Assembly: GCA_021209875.1 (NCBI GenBank)
Contig: JAGYVD010000009.1
Span: 2,418,001 to 2,482,000 of the forward strand
DNA length: 64,000 nt
Direction of reading: 5' to 3'
Source of the DNA: Rosellinia necatrix
Lineage: Eukaryota > Ascomycota > Sordariomycetes > Xylariales > Xylariaceae
Below are positions 1-11,882 of the stretch, piece by piece (position 1 is the first letter of the stretch; each line of letters starts with the position of its first letter). The notes under the pieces are model-generated. The model searched no databases. It was not told the DNA's origin and saw only the letters and a list, made by a program, of their open reading frames with translations. The translations under genes and the position numbers were made by a program.

Positions 1-3000
1 CCCGAAAGCGCTGGATGGGTTGAACCACACACACACACCCTTGCATCACAGATTAAGGTACACTACAAGTAAGACGGCCCGCACAAATCGATTCCGAGTC
101 CCCCCCTTGCAAGGGATGGTATACATTATATATGTGTATTATATATACCACGGTAGGATCCAAGCTGATGATATATATATATATATATATACATAACTAC
201 ATATTTATATATAGATAGATAGATAGATAAATAGACGTATGTGTGTATGTGCCATGTGTTTCCTACGAAACATTGAGGTTTGGAAGCGTTTCCATGCAGT
301 TAGTCCATCCACCCCCAGGAAATCCCGTGAAATCCCGTGATTGGTTAATTGCAACGAACCCTGCTGTTCCAAGCTGAGTGCGCGGTTACATCCAAACGGC
401 CTGTAGCCTCAGGATTCAGGTGCAGAGCCGTAGAGCTAGACAGCCACATGGCTTCATGGCTACATGCCAAGGTATCAGGTTAGGTATCTATCTATATAGT
501 TATATCATAGTCAAATCTTCTTACACATAATCTTTACACATACTGTGTCCCCCTTCCCCAAATACATACCCTAAGTATGACCGATATGATATATCCTACA
601 CCGGCCTGCGTGTAGCCATTTATACTTACATAATCTACCTTTTCTTTTTCCATTCTTTCTCATTTTTCTCCTTTGTAGATCCCCGCAGCTACGTCGCGAT
701 ATACTACACCAAGCCAGCTTTCGACGGGCAATACCGGGTTATTATTTTCCGTTCAATGTACAGTAAATCCGTCAGAGCGGCACCGGAGCCCCCATCAGCT
801 CCGCCCAATATATGAGAAAGATGGCTTAGTGTATAGCACCGTTCGATCCGAGCTTCGGGGAACCCGGCAACCTCGACCCCACCAAGGCAATTCAAAAGCG
901 GTATTACCAGACGACTCACGTGCCCAAATAAGCCATGTATGGCATGAGGATGAGGAACTCATTAACATACCAGACTTGGCGCTTATCGTTGTGTCTGGAT
1001 GTGTGGTGTGGTGCAAATGAACGGTATTCGAGGTCAACATATTGCCATACCTTGGCTACACGGAGTCTTCGTCCGAACGCCCCAAAACGAGCTAGCAATA
1101 TCGGCTTAGGCGCTGTTCATCTGATAGAGAGACGAGAAATACGTAACCTCTATGCATAGGGCTACCTGGTTAGGCAGTTATGGGAAGCTTGAGACTGTTG
1201 ACTTGGCGTGGCTGTGCGTCTTGGGAGTGGCTCAGCAATGCGTCTAGCTCCTACAGACTCCTGCAAGTAGGTACAGTATAACCCTGGTTCCTTCACTTTA
1301 ACAACCCCATACCATACCCCAGACCCCAGACTCTCCACCATAACTCCCCACCCCGACCTCCACTTCGAGACCTAAATAAAGCGGGTTTAGTGATGCTCCT
1401 GCACTACAATCGCTCTATGTCGTGGTATAAGTTCCGGATACGTTGATATCTTGTACATCGACGATCAACTATTCAAGGAATATACCAACAAATAAGAGAG
1501 CACGTCTGTGTAGGTAGTTAGCAAGAGTGACGATAGTCTATAATTAGCTACCCGGCCTCGGCTAAGCGTGGAGTAATAAATAGTGTGTCTAGGTATAGAG
1601 CACAGTCCGCTTCAACGGCCGAAACTCGTATCGTTTGTTTACTAACCAGATACCGGGTGGTTATTAGATACACATAGTTGATCCTGCAACCCCGAAATTT
1701 CTCATTGTAAAAGCCTAAAAGTGAGTTCTTGTGAGTTCTTGTGAGCCATGAAGCTACTAGTCCTCGTATCCACAGCCCCTGAAGAGCCAAGAACAACTAA
1801 ATACATTGTTCTTCTTGTCCAATATTGATTGATGCTTCGACTGTTACTTCCATAAGGCACTCACCTCGGGCATATTTATCCTTGGCCATCTCACTAATCT
1901 CTAGGGGGCGGGAGGGATTACCTGCAATTACGGCTCACAAGAGAGAGACTCTGGGCTTACAAGAGGCTATGCCTCAACTCTAACCCGGATTTCCCCTTGA
2001 TATCATATCCCTTGCATAACGGGATGTTGTGATCGTATCGGGATCTTTGAACATACCATATATGGACTAATGCGCTCTGTATCCTACAGAATTGTCACAG
2101 TTCACACTGCTGGTAGTTCCAGAAATGACTTATGTTATTGCACAAGGAGGGAAAACTCCTCGCTTGGTCAGTCGCCAGCTACTCGCTTCTTTTATATACA
2201 GTATTCTGGCCCGTGCCCTAGTGGGGTCCTTAGGTTAGAACTAGTTCCGTGACAAGAATGGTGCTTTCAACTAGGATCATGAATGGTCAATGATATAAAT
2301 GATATATGACACTCACTTCTAACCTGATTATCCGCAGTCTTAAATCGTAACTTGTCAACAAAGCTTCTGCTCTAGCAAAACTTAGCTTATTATACATTTT
2401 AACATAATCATTCCGTAAAAAAAAAAACGGAATCCTACCATTTCAATTATGATTTTATTATGACTGCTTTTCGTTGAGGTCTCGGTAAAGGATACTTGGT
2501 GTCGCCTTGACGCTCGGATCACGGAATAGATAATGCGTAGATGGACTTTCCAGGCAGCGACCATGTAAGGATAGTTGATATATACTTCAAACGTAACGAG
2601 CGGCTCGTACGGGAATATGGCCGCATCGTCGAGGAACCCTTGAGATTTTAGTCGACGCTACCCTGGAAGGCAGCGCTAAAGCAAGATTTACGAGAAATAA
2701 AATCTTAACGTCCCTACCAGGCTTTTAGGAAGAAAGGATACATATATAACCGATTTGCTACTGGTGCTGTTCAGATTAGCACAGGTTTTCCTGCGCGTTT
2801 TTGAAGACGAACACGTAGATAAACTACGGTGGAAGACGATCTACTATACGACGTCGGAAAGTTCTGCGTTACGGCTCTCGATAGCACGAAGATATTGTTG
2901 TGTGATGATTACATGAGTCTTGTTCCCAATCCAGATAGAGCGAACCGCTCTCGGAATTTGACACACAATTTAACGTGTTAGGGCCATTTAATACAGGAAC

Positions 3001-3659
3001 GAAGAGGGAGAAGAAGAACAAGTTCAGAACCTTCTGGCGTTATTATATACAGGGCGCCCACCGGAGACACGTATTGGTGAGTAGATGCTTTTGGGGCTGC
3101 CTTTTTTCGGAGTTCAAGTCGGATATGATGTCCAACATATATCCGCTTCTCCTAGAGCTGTGTTAAAAAAAAAAAAAAAAAAAAGCGTAGAGATAATTTG
3201 AGCTATAAATCTAGGAGCTACATAAATAAGAGCAGCATTCTCGTATTCTTTATTTTCAATAAAACCTCAGAGAAACCCGTTAGCCTAGTATAAAGGTCGG
3301 ACAAGCCATATCATAAGGGCTATCGGTCTGCAACTAGTAGCTGTTCAGTGCATTTCGCTATAGATGCCTTGTAAGCTCCTAATGTAACGCGGTGGTCCAA
3401 ATATGCGTACTCTAAAGTTTTCAACTAGAGTAATAAGGATCGTGGATTATAAAAAACAAACCACCATGGGTATATATACCAACGTTCCTTTCACAACTCC
3501 AGCCCCTCCCACCAGACCAAATGCAAAAGTAGGCAACCCAACACCGCAATTCGAGTCCTGTAATGTAGACAAGTCCCCCCCCCTCCCTCATTCCCTCATC
3601 GTCCATGTTATTTCATAACTTTAGTAACCAAAAACTCACGTATTTATCCTCATTTTTAT
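1..3659. other. Gene-poor intergenic region
   Basis: No supportable gene is seen. The stretch holds simple repeats: an AT run followed by GATA units at about 170-235, a direct duplication of AAATCCCGTG near 323-342, a duplicated 10-bp unit GTGAGTTCTT near 1721-1740, and an A20 run at 3165-3184. Short reading frames lack family features and good start contexts. A segment near 2750-2960 reads as a protein-like frame with internal stops and may be a decayed gene (see findings). Confidence 0.6.
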
Positions 3660-6598
3660 TTATTTTTTCAGACCATTAGCCGTCCGCTGGCGTGTATCCG
3701 CGGCGTATTTGTTGGTGGTGTTGTCGAGCAGGCGTTTATTCTCCAGCGGAAAGATCTGGTCCGGGGAGAATCTCGCCCAGGGTGGTGGGATGCCCCCCCA
3801 AGTCCGCACCAGGTAGTCGTGGTGGTCGCCGTCATCGTTGTTGTCTTCGTCGCCATTCTTCTTGTTTTTCTTATTGTTATCGTAAGCTGAACCCCCTGCA
3901 CTGCTCATCCCCCTGTGGCGTGTCGCCGTCGCTCGCATCGGGCCCCCCGCCCAGCCGGCGCCTCGGATCCCTTCCAGCAGCCGCGTCTCGTTACGCCGGT
4001 AGCTGTGGTAGAAGCGCCTGTTGGTCAGCGCGGCGGCGCGCAAGTCCCGGGGGCTGTCTAGTAGGCTCAGTATTCTGAAGTAGCAGTCATCATCGTTGGC
4101 ATCGTCACCATTGTGCTCGCCACGGCCGCCCTTGTCCCTGCGGTCGTCACAGCGGGGGGCCGTGGCGGGGAGCTTTCGATGATGGTGGTCATGGTGATGG
4201 TGGTCTCCGGGGGCATACCTCTGTCGCGTGATGATCTCGAACAACTGCTCGCCCCCGCCCCCGTCGCTCCCCTGAGCAGTCCCTCGTCGCAGGCTCCCAT
4301 TCTTCGACAGCGCCCAGCCATGCCGGCCCGACACGTCGAGCAGCGTCGGCCCCGCCAGGCTCTCGTAGACGTCCTCCACGGCGTTCCGGAACGCCGGCAT
4401 GAAGTCGCATATTCCCCCGTGGTGGCACTGCGGCGGGCTCGTGATCTGGCAGAGCGACTGGATGATCTGCAGCAGGCTCTGCGTCTCCGGCACCGGGACC
4501 CCCCCGGGATAGCGCTGGAGACGGCAGGACTGCGGGAAGTAGCCCGAGCTCGGCCAGGCTCTTCATGAACCAGCCCAGGTTCTGCGCGTCGCAGGCACGG
4601 TCGCCTCGGGGGCAGCGCAGCCCACTTGGCAGTGCGATCGTGTGGCTGTGGCCGGGGCTGGATACCGGGTCCGCGCGTGGTGCAGGGCAGAGAAACTCGT
4701 TGAGTGTCATCCTACATATCTCGTAGACTTGCTCGATCTATAAATATAAATATATATATATATATATATCGGGGTCAGTACGCGGGGGCACATCCTCATG
4801 CTCTATAATTGCAAGGGAGAGGGGGGAAGGGAGGTTGGTTCTACGCACCTTTGCGCTACGTACTGACACGAGCTTCTCCTCGATCTTGCGAGGCCAGGGC
4901 TTGCATTGCACGTAGTCCGGCCCCCCCATGGTCAAGATAGCAATCTTTGACAGGTGGGTGAAATTTTTTGGCGAGCCCAAATACGTAGGAGATGAGCAGG
5001 GCTTCAGCGAGCATGTCGTCTGTCGCATTCTCTCGCCAGTATGGCAGCCATCTATACTCGACGGCTAATTCCAGTGGTGATGTGCATTGATAACGCAGAC
5101 AAGCTTCTGCAATCGCGATAAATCGACCGAATTGGACCTCCCTCGGCACCTTATCGTTGTGAGTATGGGCCGCGTGTAGCAATATCTCGAGTGAGCCTTC
5201 GACGTTTAGTTCAGTTTGCGGCATCCTATATAAAGCTACAGCATTATTGGTCAGTTTGTCACGTCTTGGGCATGGTTATTGAAAGATTGAATGTCTCCAG
5301 GCTTATTTTTGCCCTAAAGAGGAGCTCTGAAAGTGGCTAGGTTAAAAAAAAAAAAAAAAGAACGACGCTGGATGCTGCTTACCGACTTCAGTTCCATCGC
5401 CGCAAACGTGGCGAGTCGGAGGCAAGGGGAGGCTACGTTTGAGGTCATCATCTAGCTCAGCGAGAAAGTGTGCACTAAACATATGGCCAAATATTGGTGA
5501 CGATGTCTCTCTTAGACAAGAGGATGCTACACGGAACCGTAGCACAGGGTAGCTTTCGCTCTCGGCATTAACGAATTCCAACATGACATCTCCGTTGGGG
5601 GATATTAGATGCTCAGTGATTGTCCTACTTTGTGGTATGCTCGAGGTACCGAGAAGCGCTCGTATTTTCGCCAAGTCCTTCTTGATCTCATCGTAGTTTC
5701 GAAACCGAACGTCGTACTTGGGGAAGAAGTCTAGGTCGGCCGACATGGTTCTGGATATGCTCGCGTTGCGCATGTGGAAGATGGTGGTATGACGGAAATT
5801 CTTATCAGCACATAGCCTTTCAAAGCCCTCGTCGGTTGCACCCTTGTCATACTTGTTGTATGTCTCTTGCAGGGAGGTTCGTAGTGTGTTCGAAAGAAGC
5901 TCAATGGTAGTTTCCCAGTCGTGGGTTGCCTTCTGATATTGTCCACTATGAGAGCCAGGACGGAAGGGCGAATCTGCCCGGCTACCAGAGCTTTGCGTCG
6001 AGGAACTTGTTTCAATAGCGACCAAGCTCAAAGTATCGAGAGACTGATCCTTCTGGCGTTCTAACCTCGGCGACGTAACAGTGGTAGGGCTAACCATAGA
6101 GGATTCTTTTCGTTGCACCGGCGGAGCTATCAGTGTCTTACAGCACTCAAAGCATTTCTCCCTATGCTTAATGTAGTCGCTCCAAGCTGAATCGACATGG
6201 TTGATGCTCTTGGTCGCGTTCTTAATCTTCAATGTGTATTTGCGCAGTTGGTTTAGATTATCGGCTACGACGGGGTCGAAAAATGGTGATATGGTGCCGG
6301 GAAATGCAGTTGTGTCGACGTTGGATGGCTTTTTACTCGTCTACCATAGTACCCATGTTAATATAAAGCCCACTGGCGATAGTAGCTGGCCCTGACAGCC
6401 GCAGCACTCACGGTAAACCATCTCTTCCCCTCTTTGATTGCAGAGCTTATATCGGATGTACTGCGACGATTTCTCTTGCTGGGTCCGAACCCACTGCCGT
6501 TGCCGGACTGTTGAGATGGGGGAAACATGATAGGCAATTCTCGTATGGGGGGTTGGTGGCGGATTTCGGCTCGAAACGCGACTGGTGGTGTTGATCAT
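3660..6598 (-). pseudogene. BTB/POZ-domain protein gene with two frameshifts
   Basis: Several minus-strand exons together read as one fungal BTB/POZ protein. The main upstream exon (6340-5383) carries the BTB segment, with GDVMLEFVN, LRFRVASSCLR and SPIFGHMFS. It joins through a good intron (5236-5382, GTAAGC to CTGTAG) to the exon reading LYRMPQTELN and then EALLISYVFGLAKKF. Another intron (about 4741-4842, GTGCGT to TTATAG) leads to an exon starting IEQVYEICRMTLNEFL. The C-terminal part has an F-box-like RDLRAAALTNRRFYHSYRRN stretch and a His/Asp-rich low-complexity segment. The frame breaks twice, near 4964-4972 (an A/T homopolymer) and near 4540-4552. Each break needs one base removed to restore the conserved-looking reading. 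The first exon (6598-6419) and its weak 5' splice site GTTTAC are tentative. It is either a young pseudogene or a gene carrying assembly errors. BTB proteins usually mediate protein-protein contacts or act as Cullin-3 adaptors; no specific role can be given here. Confidence 0.66.
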
Positions 6599-7874
6599 CG
6601 CAACTGTCTGTGGCAGCGAGGGGAACAAGTGCAACAGTGCATAGATTAGCCCAGGCAGTTGGGATCAGTGCTCTGTCCGTACCGTGTCGCCCATCGCTTT
6701 ACTGGCAGCCTTGGCATTGGGTACGGATTGACGAGGCTGACCACGAGAAGGAGGTCTCAGCCATGGCTTTATTGATCTCATCCTGCCCAGGTATGTTAGG
6801 TCATCTTTCGAGGCAAAAGGCTGCCTTACCTGCCCGGGACTGTATCTAGGGACACCGCCCCCTTCAGCTAACCATGCCAGCAAATCATGACTGGTAGCCT
6901 AGATGGCGGGGTTCACTCTCGGCGCCTGTAGTGGTGTCTCATTTCCCCAAGCTGATGACTATCTTTGGAGGCTTACACCTTACTATCTTGGGACCGGCGT
7001 GTGGTACTCTCTTTCAAGATTCGTCGCTTCGACAAATGAAGGAAATCAGTCATTAACGTGAGGGTTTGATCCATTTCTGTCTTTATTTCTTTTCGTTCCT
7101 ATGCGTTGTCGTGTGTCTATTGAACGTCTATGTTTGCCACCATGAATCTTGAGCCAACCTGTTGTCTCCTCAAACCTCTAAAGGTCTGTAAATCCACAGC
7201 GCCGATATCACTAGACTGATTTTCCCTATCCATGAAAATGCCTTGATCCTTTCGAAATATTAACATGCCCGCAAACATACAATGATATATAAACGTGTAA
7301 CCCGTAAGGACCAGCAATGATTACCCTGATACTCGTCCAACTCTGCCGTACAACACAAAAAATGGCTCCCAGCATGAGACTTGGGTCTAAAAAAAGGTAT
7401 ATCTAATACTCACTGGCTCAAACCTGAAGCGCTGATTATCAAGTTAGTCACTTGAGGCAGCAAGCCCAAGAGGTGCTCCTAACGGCCGGCTCAACCCATT
7501 TACTTGAGGGTTCAATTGACCACGTGGGGACCACCAATCATAGAGCAACGCTCCGGTTGCCTATTAATTCGTATTCCCAGAGAACCATTAATCTCGGAGA
7601 GAGTATGATACCATAAGATCTTATGGGGAAAAGATTTAAGATATTTTTACACTCGAAAGGTCCGTTGATTCTTGCATCAGAATTTCGACCTCATGAGATG
7701 GCCTCTGGAGAAGGGTGAATCGCCCAGTTGCTGACAATGTCCAACATAGGCTCCGTTGGTCGAACATATGTTGAATCGTGCGCAAGAAGGTGCCCATGTC
7801 CATAATCGGTGGTTATATCCAAGTAACGGACTTAAACCACCACATACCGAGCGTGCTGGATGGGATATGACCAA
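6599..7874. other. Intergenic region between BTB and polymerase loci
   Basis: No convincing coding region is present. It lies between the 5' side of the BTB locus and the 3' end of the RNA polymerase gene, both on the minus strand. It should therefore contain the BTB promoter and the polymerase 3' UTR. Open frames here are short and featureless. Confidence 0.55.
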
Positions 7875-10800
7875 TCAGCCACCTTTTCTGTCCGCATCGT
7901 TCTTAGGTGGTTGTTCGCTCTGGAAGCTGTCATTTCGTCCCTTCGGCTCATTCACTCGTTTCCTCCCCCGAGGCTTCTGCCACGCGCCGTTTACTACAGC
8001 GTTTTCGCTTTCGCTCTTAACGCCGCGAACGTGGCCATTTTCCTTGATCAATCCATTGATCCTGGGGTTAAAATATGAGGATCCCTCGATGTCTGGAGTT
8101 GAGGACTCTGTTAGAGCATTGAGCTGAGACTTGTTCAAATCTGATGGTCCTTCATGTCGTCTCTGACCTGAATGTACCGTACGACTAGAACTTTCACCCA
8201 AAGGTAGCTCTAACTTCCGCGTAAAACTTGGAGAGGGGCTCTTCGTCTCATAGACTGGTGATAAATGATGCACATCATTAACCTGCAGGCTGGTCTCCGT
8301 GGCTAAATCTAGCTGTGCAATGAGAGGACTTGGAACCGGCCGTGAAAGACGCTGTAGAGCAGCTGGCAACCTCACCGGTGGAGCTGGGTGACTGATGGGG
8401 ACCGTCCCTGCTGGCCAGGCGGCAACGTGCAGAAGACCGTCCGGGTTCAGGGTCACAGCATCATTGGTGAAACAGGGGCCGGCTTGAGGCGGAGTCGTGG
8501 GGCCAGGCGCCGGCCTGGATCCATTGACGACAACTGGTCGGTCAGGTCCCGGTGGGTTACCTTTCCAGGGTGCAGCGGACTGGTCCGAAGCAACCGTAGC
8601 TTGTAAATGGGCTGCGCTGGTATCTTGATGAATATGAAGTGGATTTTCGTATTCAGTTGAATCAGGTGCTATCATAGACTCACCATACTCAGCTTGCTTT
8701 GATGAGTTGCTAGTTAGTGGCCTGGGCTTGGACCCATTGACAACCATAGGCGGGTTATCACGGGTGAAGTGTTTGGATGGAAGGCTAGACACAGCTAGTG
8801 GGGCGGAACTGCCGCTCTTTTGACTAAGTGTTTCCTGGTAGCTGGGTGACGGTGATCGAGACCTCGTCGAGGTGCTACCGGGCGTATGATGTGGGGATTC
8901 GTTAGACTGCAGCTGATAGTGAGCTGGGTTATCAGGCTGTGGCCCAATGTCGCTAAAGGCTGGCACCCCGTTACTTGACTCATTGGCTCTCGGAGGACTT
9001 GAATTCGGATAGTAGCTACTACTATGCCCATCGTCAGGAGAACCGGCGACTGAACCGTTTTGTTCATTATCATTGCTCTCATCGGGAATGTAGCTTGGAA
9101 TGGGAACACTATTGAGATGCTGGGCCGAGACGCTAGGAAATACGTTGTGCATTTGGCTAGGGACTCCTAGATTTTGGGCCCGCGAAGCTGGTTGGGAATG
9201 GGACCTCACAGTACTGCCTGATGGCGCGTGGCTAGTTTCGCTGGCTACCGTAGATCGGTGGGATGATCGCCTATCCGCGCTAATAAAATTCGACTGGATG
9301 AAGGGATAAAAGGGATAGGGATAGAATGCCGGCGGAACGGGCCAGTAAATTATATCGGGCATAGGAGCGCTTGGTGGGGTATCAACTAAACTTGGCCTTG
9401 ATCGCTCGGTGGACGACTGGGATTGCGGTGTAGTGCTTTGTTGCATCCTCTGGGCATGCTGTTGTAATACTTGCTGCTGTAATATTTGCTGCTGTAATAC
9501 TTGCTGCTGTAATGCTTGCTGTTGGAACGCTGGCGACTGAGTGTATTGTTTGAATTTCGTGCTGTTGTCTTGTATGTATTTCGTGTTGTTGTCTTGTAAG
9601 TACTTCATGTTGGCTTCTTGTATTGCCTTAATCATCATAAGATCTGGTGTGTGCATGTACGTAGAACCGTCTTGCGATCCCAAGACCATGTTGTAAGGAG
9701 CCTGGACAAACATCGGATTTGCCGAGTTTTCATAGGCCAAGATAGAGGACGCCCTTCGGTTGTTAGCGTTATGGCTATTGCCATTGTTTCGATTTTGGTG
9801 TCGGCCGTTATTCCGATAATTCCCGTTACGGCTCGGACGGGACGGCTGCTGTTGAGATGCACTCCTGAGGAGCACCGGGCGCGAAACTGGGGGTCTCTGG
9901 AATATTTTCTCCTCTTCCTTTGGATATACGTACTGTTCACAGCACTTTTCCAGGTTTCCTTGCGCAAGAGCATCAAAGGCACGACGCAACTCTAGATGTA
10001 TACCACGGAACGCAGTGTCGTCCACTGTATTGCCCAAATTACGGTTAATGTTGAAGGGCTCCTCGACGCATAGCTGGTTGTTCATAGCCAAATGCCACTT
10101 CTTCTCGTTCTTGGTGATTAATTTTCCCAACCTTACAGAAAGAGCTGTGGTTGAATAGTCGAATTCGTGGGCGAAAAATCGAAAAAATTCGAACAGCAGT
10201 TCGCCCAACGTTGATTTGTTGTTCTCTCCAAATCCTCGCAAGCTGTCTACGTCATCGGCAAATGCTGCGATTTCACCGTCCTGCCTAGACAATCTTTGAT
10301 GGGGCCGCTGATGCAGGGCGGGGAGAATAGGAGGTTGTCGAAGTTGTAAGAAAGCAATAATCATACATATCCAAGTGTATGAACTCAGGGTTCCGCCGAA
10401 TGCTAAAAAAAAAAAAGAAAAAAAAAAGAGAACACTATTAGCATAAAATGGTAAAGTATGGCCAGAGAAGCTTACCAGCGTCATTAAGTATCCTTTGCCG
10501 CGTCCAGTACTTGATAATCATTGCTAGAGGCCTCACTCGATCGTCGATATCCACGTAGGTTTTAATCATGCGGGTATTTTCTAACGCCAAGGTATTATTG
10601 ACGTTCATGTCGCAACTGAGCTCCAGCTCTGGATCCCATATCTTGACGATTGGTACTTTGGCGGAGGAGACACAGACCACCCTTTCCATCCCATCTGTTG
10701 TATATGTAAGCGGTGTGAAGGCAACAGAAAAAAAATCGTCACTAAGGCCTACGTTTTGCCAGCAAGTCCGCAAGCATACAGACACCCTCAAGCTCTTTCC

Positions 10801-11882
10801 AACGCGTTACGATGCATATATCCACTACAGACAAACGGTCAGCGGCACTCCAGGGTAATTAATCTAGCTAGGCGGTGAAATATACCGTCTGAATCGTCTG
10901 AACACAGCTGATTCTTCGAAGACCCGAAAAGATGTACGCCAATATCATGACCAGGCCAAGCGTCGTTCAGGAGCTTTTCCAGTTTCTGTACAAGCCTCCG
11001 CCGCTTTGCTTCGATGGCGTCGGTGGGCCGTAACCGGTCGTATAATTCGCGCATATCTGTGGTGAGCTTTCGCTCGTCATCCTCGGACAGCTTGCTCCGA
11101 ACACTGCCCAGATCTAATTTCTGCAAGGGATCAGTCCCAATATTATATGGTATCCTCCGTCTTGAATGCTTGAGCCCGGTCTCGTATTTACAGCCACCGC
11201 CCCGCGGTGGTAACGGCCGCAATGAGGGGAGCGCACTATTTGTTTCTGAATAGGCTGAACGCGGAGAATGACCTTGATTGGCGTTGGGTGACGGGTCTCG
11301 TGACCCGAAGGAAAACTTTCGTGCGTGTTGGTGAGGAGTAGACGGAACTGAGCTTGAATGAGGCGGCAAGTGCGAAGACATCGCGGTTTTCGGTTTTGGA
11401 GGGAGACCGTGAGCCACGTCCGACTTTTTGGTGGGCATTTTGGAGCTGGTGACCTTGCCTGCTATAAGCACACGGTCGGCTTTGGTGGTGCCCTGGTTGC
11501 TCCTATTCCCATGGCAATTCTGGGAGCTGTGCCTAGCGCGAGAGTCCTTATTCGACACTTTAGATAATGAACGAGACCTAGCCGCAGCGTGAACCGGCTG
11601 TGAGGAAACGATGAGAGGTAAGGAAGTTGTCTGCAAGCCACCCCCTCGTCCCGGCGCGATAAGGTCGTTGTACCGGCGGAGCTTGTCCTGGTATTCAAAA
11701 GTTTGCTGTGGAAATGAGAAAGGGAGATTCACCGGTGCGGCACACTGGGCAGGGGTGAGCTCGGGAGGGTTGGCTGATTGCAAGGTGCTAAGTCTCGGGA
11801 CAGTCGGACTAGAAATAGATCGAGTCCAATGCTGGGCCGGGTAACGCTGTTTGGAATCCGCCGCTACAGGCTGGCCGTCCAT
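7875..11882 (-). CDS. Cid1-like non-canonical poly(A)/poly(U) RNA polymerase
   Basis: The predicted enzyme adds nucleotides to RNA 3' ends (terminal nucleotidyltransferase, PAP/25A-associated family). Exons are 11882-10886, 10824-10753, 10694-10476 and 10402-7875, separated by introns of 61, 58 and 73 bp. The joined frame is 1271 residues. The nucleotidyltransferase core has the FGSSKNQLCSDDSDVDICI motif, with the catalytic D332 and D334, and a third acidic residue in ELSCDMNVNN (about D385). The central domain follows with MIIKYWTRQR and GGTLSSYTW. The PAP-associated segment has KSTLGELLFEFFRFFAHEFDY and, further on, NRNLGNTVDDTAFRGI. About 800 residues of disordered Ser/Pro/Gln-rich tail follow, with a Gln repeat and a basic end (KPRGRKR). 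The tail is much longer than in yeast Cid1. The start is the ATG at 11882; an upstream in-frame GTG was not used. Cid1/Cid13 relatives act in cytoplasmic RNA turnover. Whether this one adds A or U cannot be told from sequence. Family is near certain, ortholog is not. Confidence 0.92.
9458..9517. repeat. 15-bp repeat coding a poly-Gln tract
   Basis: Four near-identical 15-bp units of the form GCTGCTGTAATACTT lie inside the last exon of the RNA polymerase gene. On the minus strand they encode QQQ followed by VL, IL or AL blocks. The unit length keeps the frame, so copy-number change would only lengthen or shorten the Gln-rich tail. Confidence 0.85.

Noticed and set aside
4113..4568. 151-codon plus-strand frame
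   Set aside because: Antisense shadow of the BTB locus C-terminal exon.
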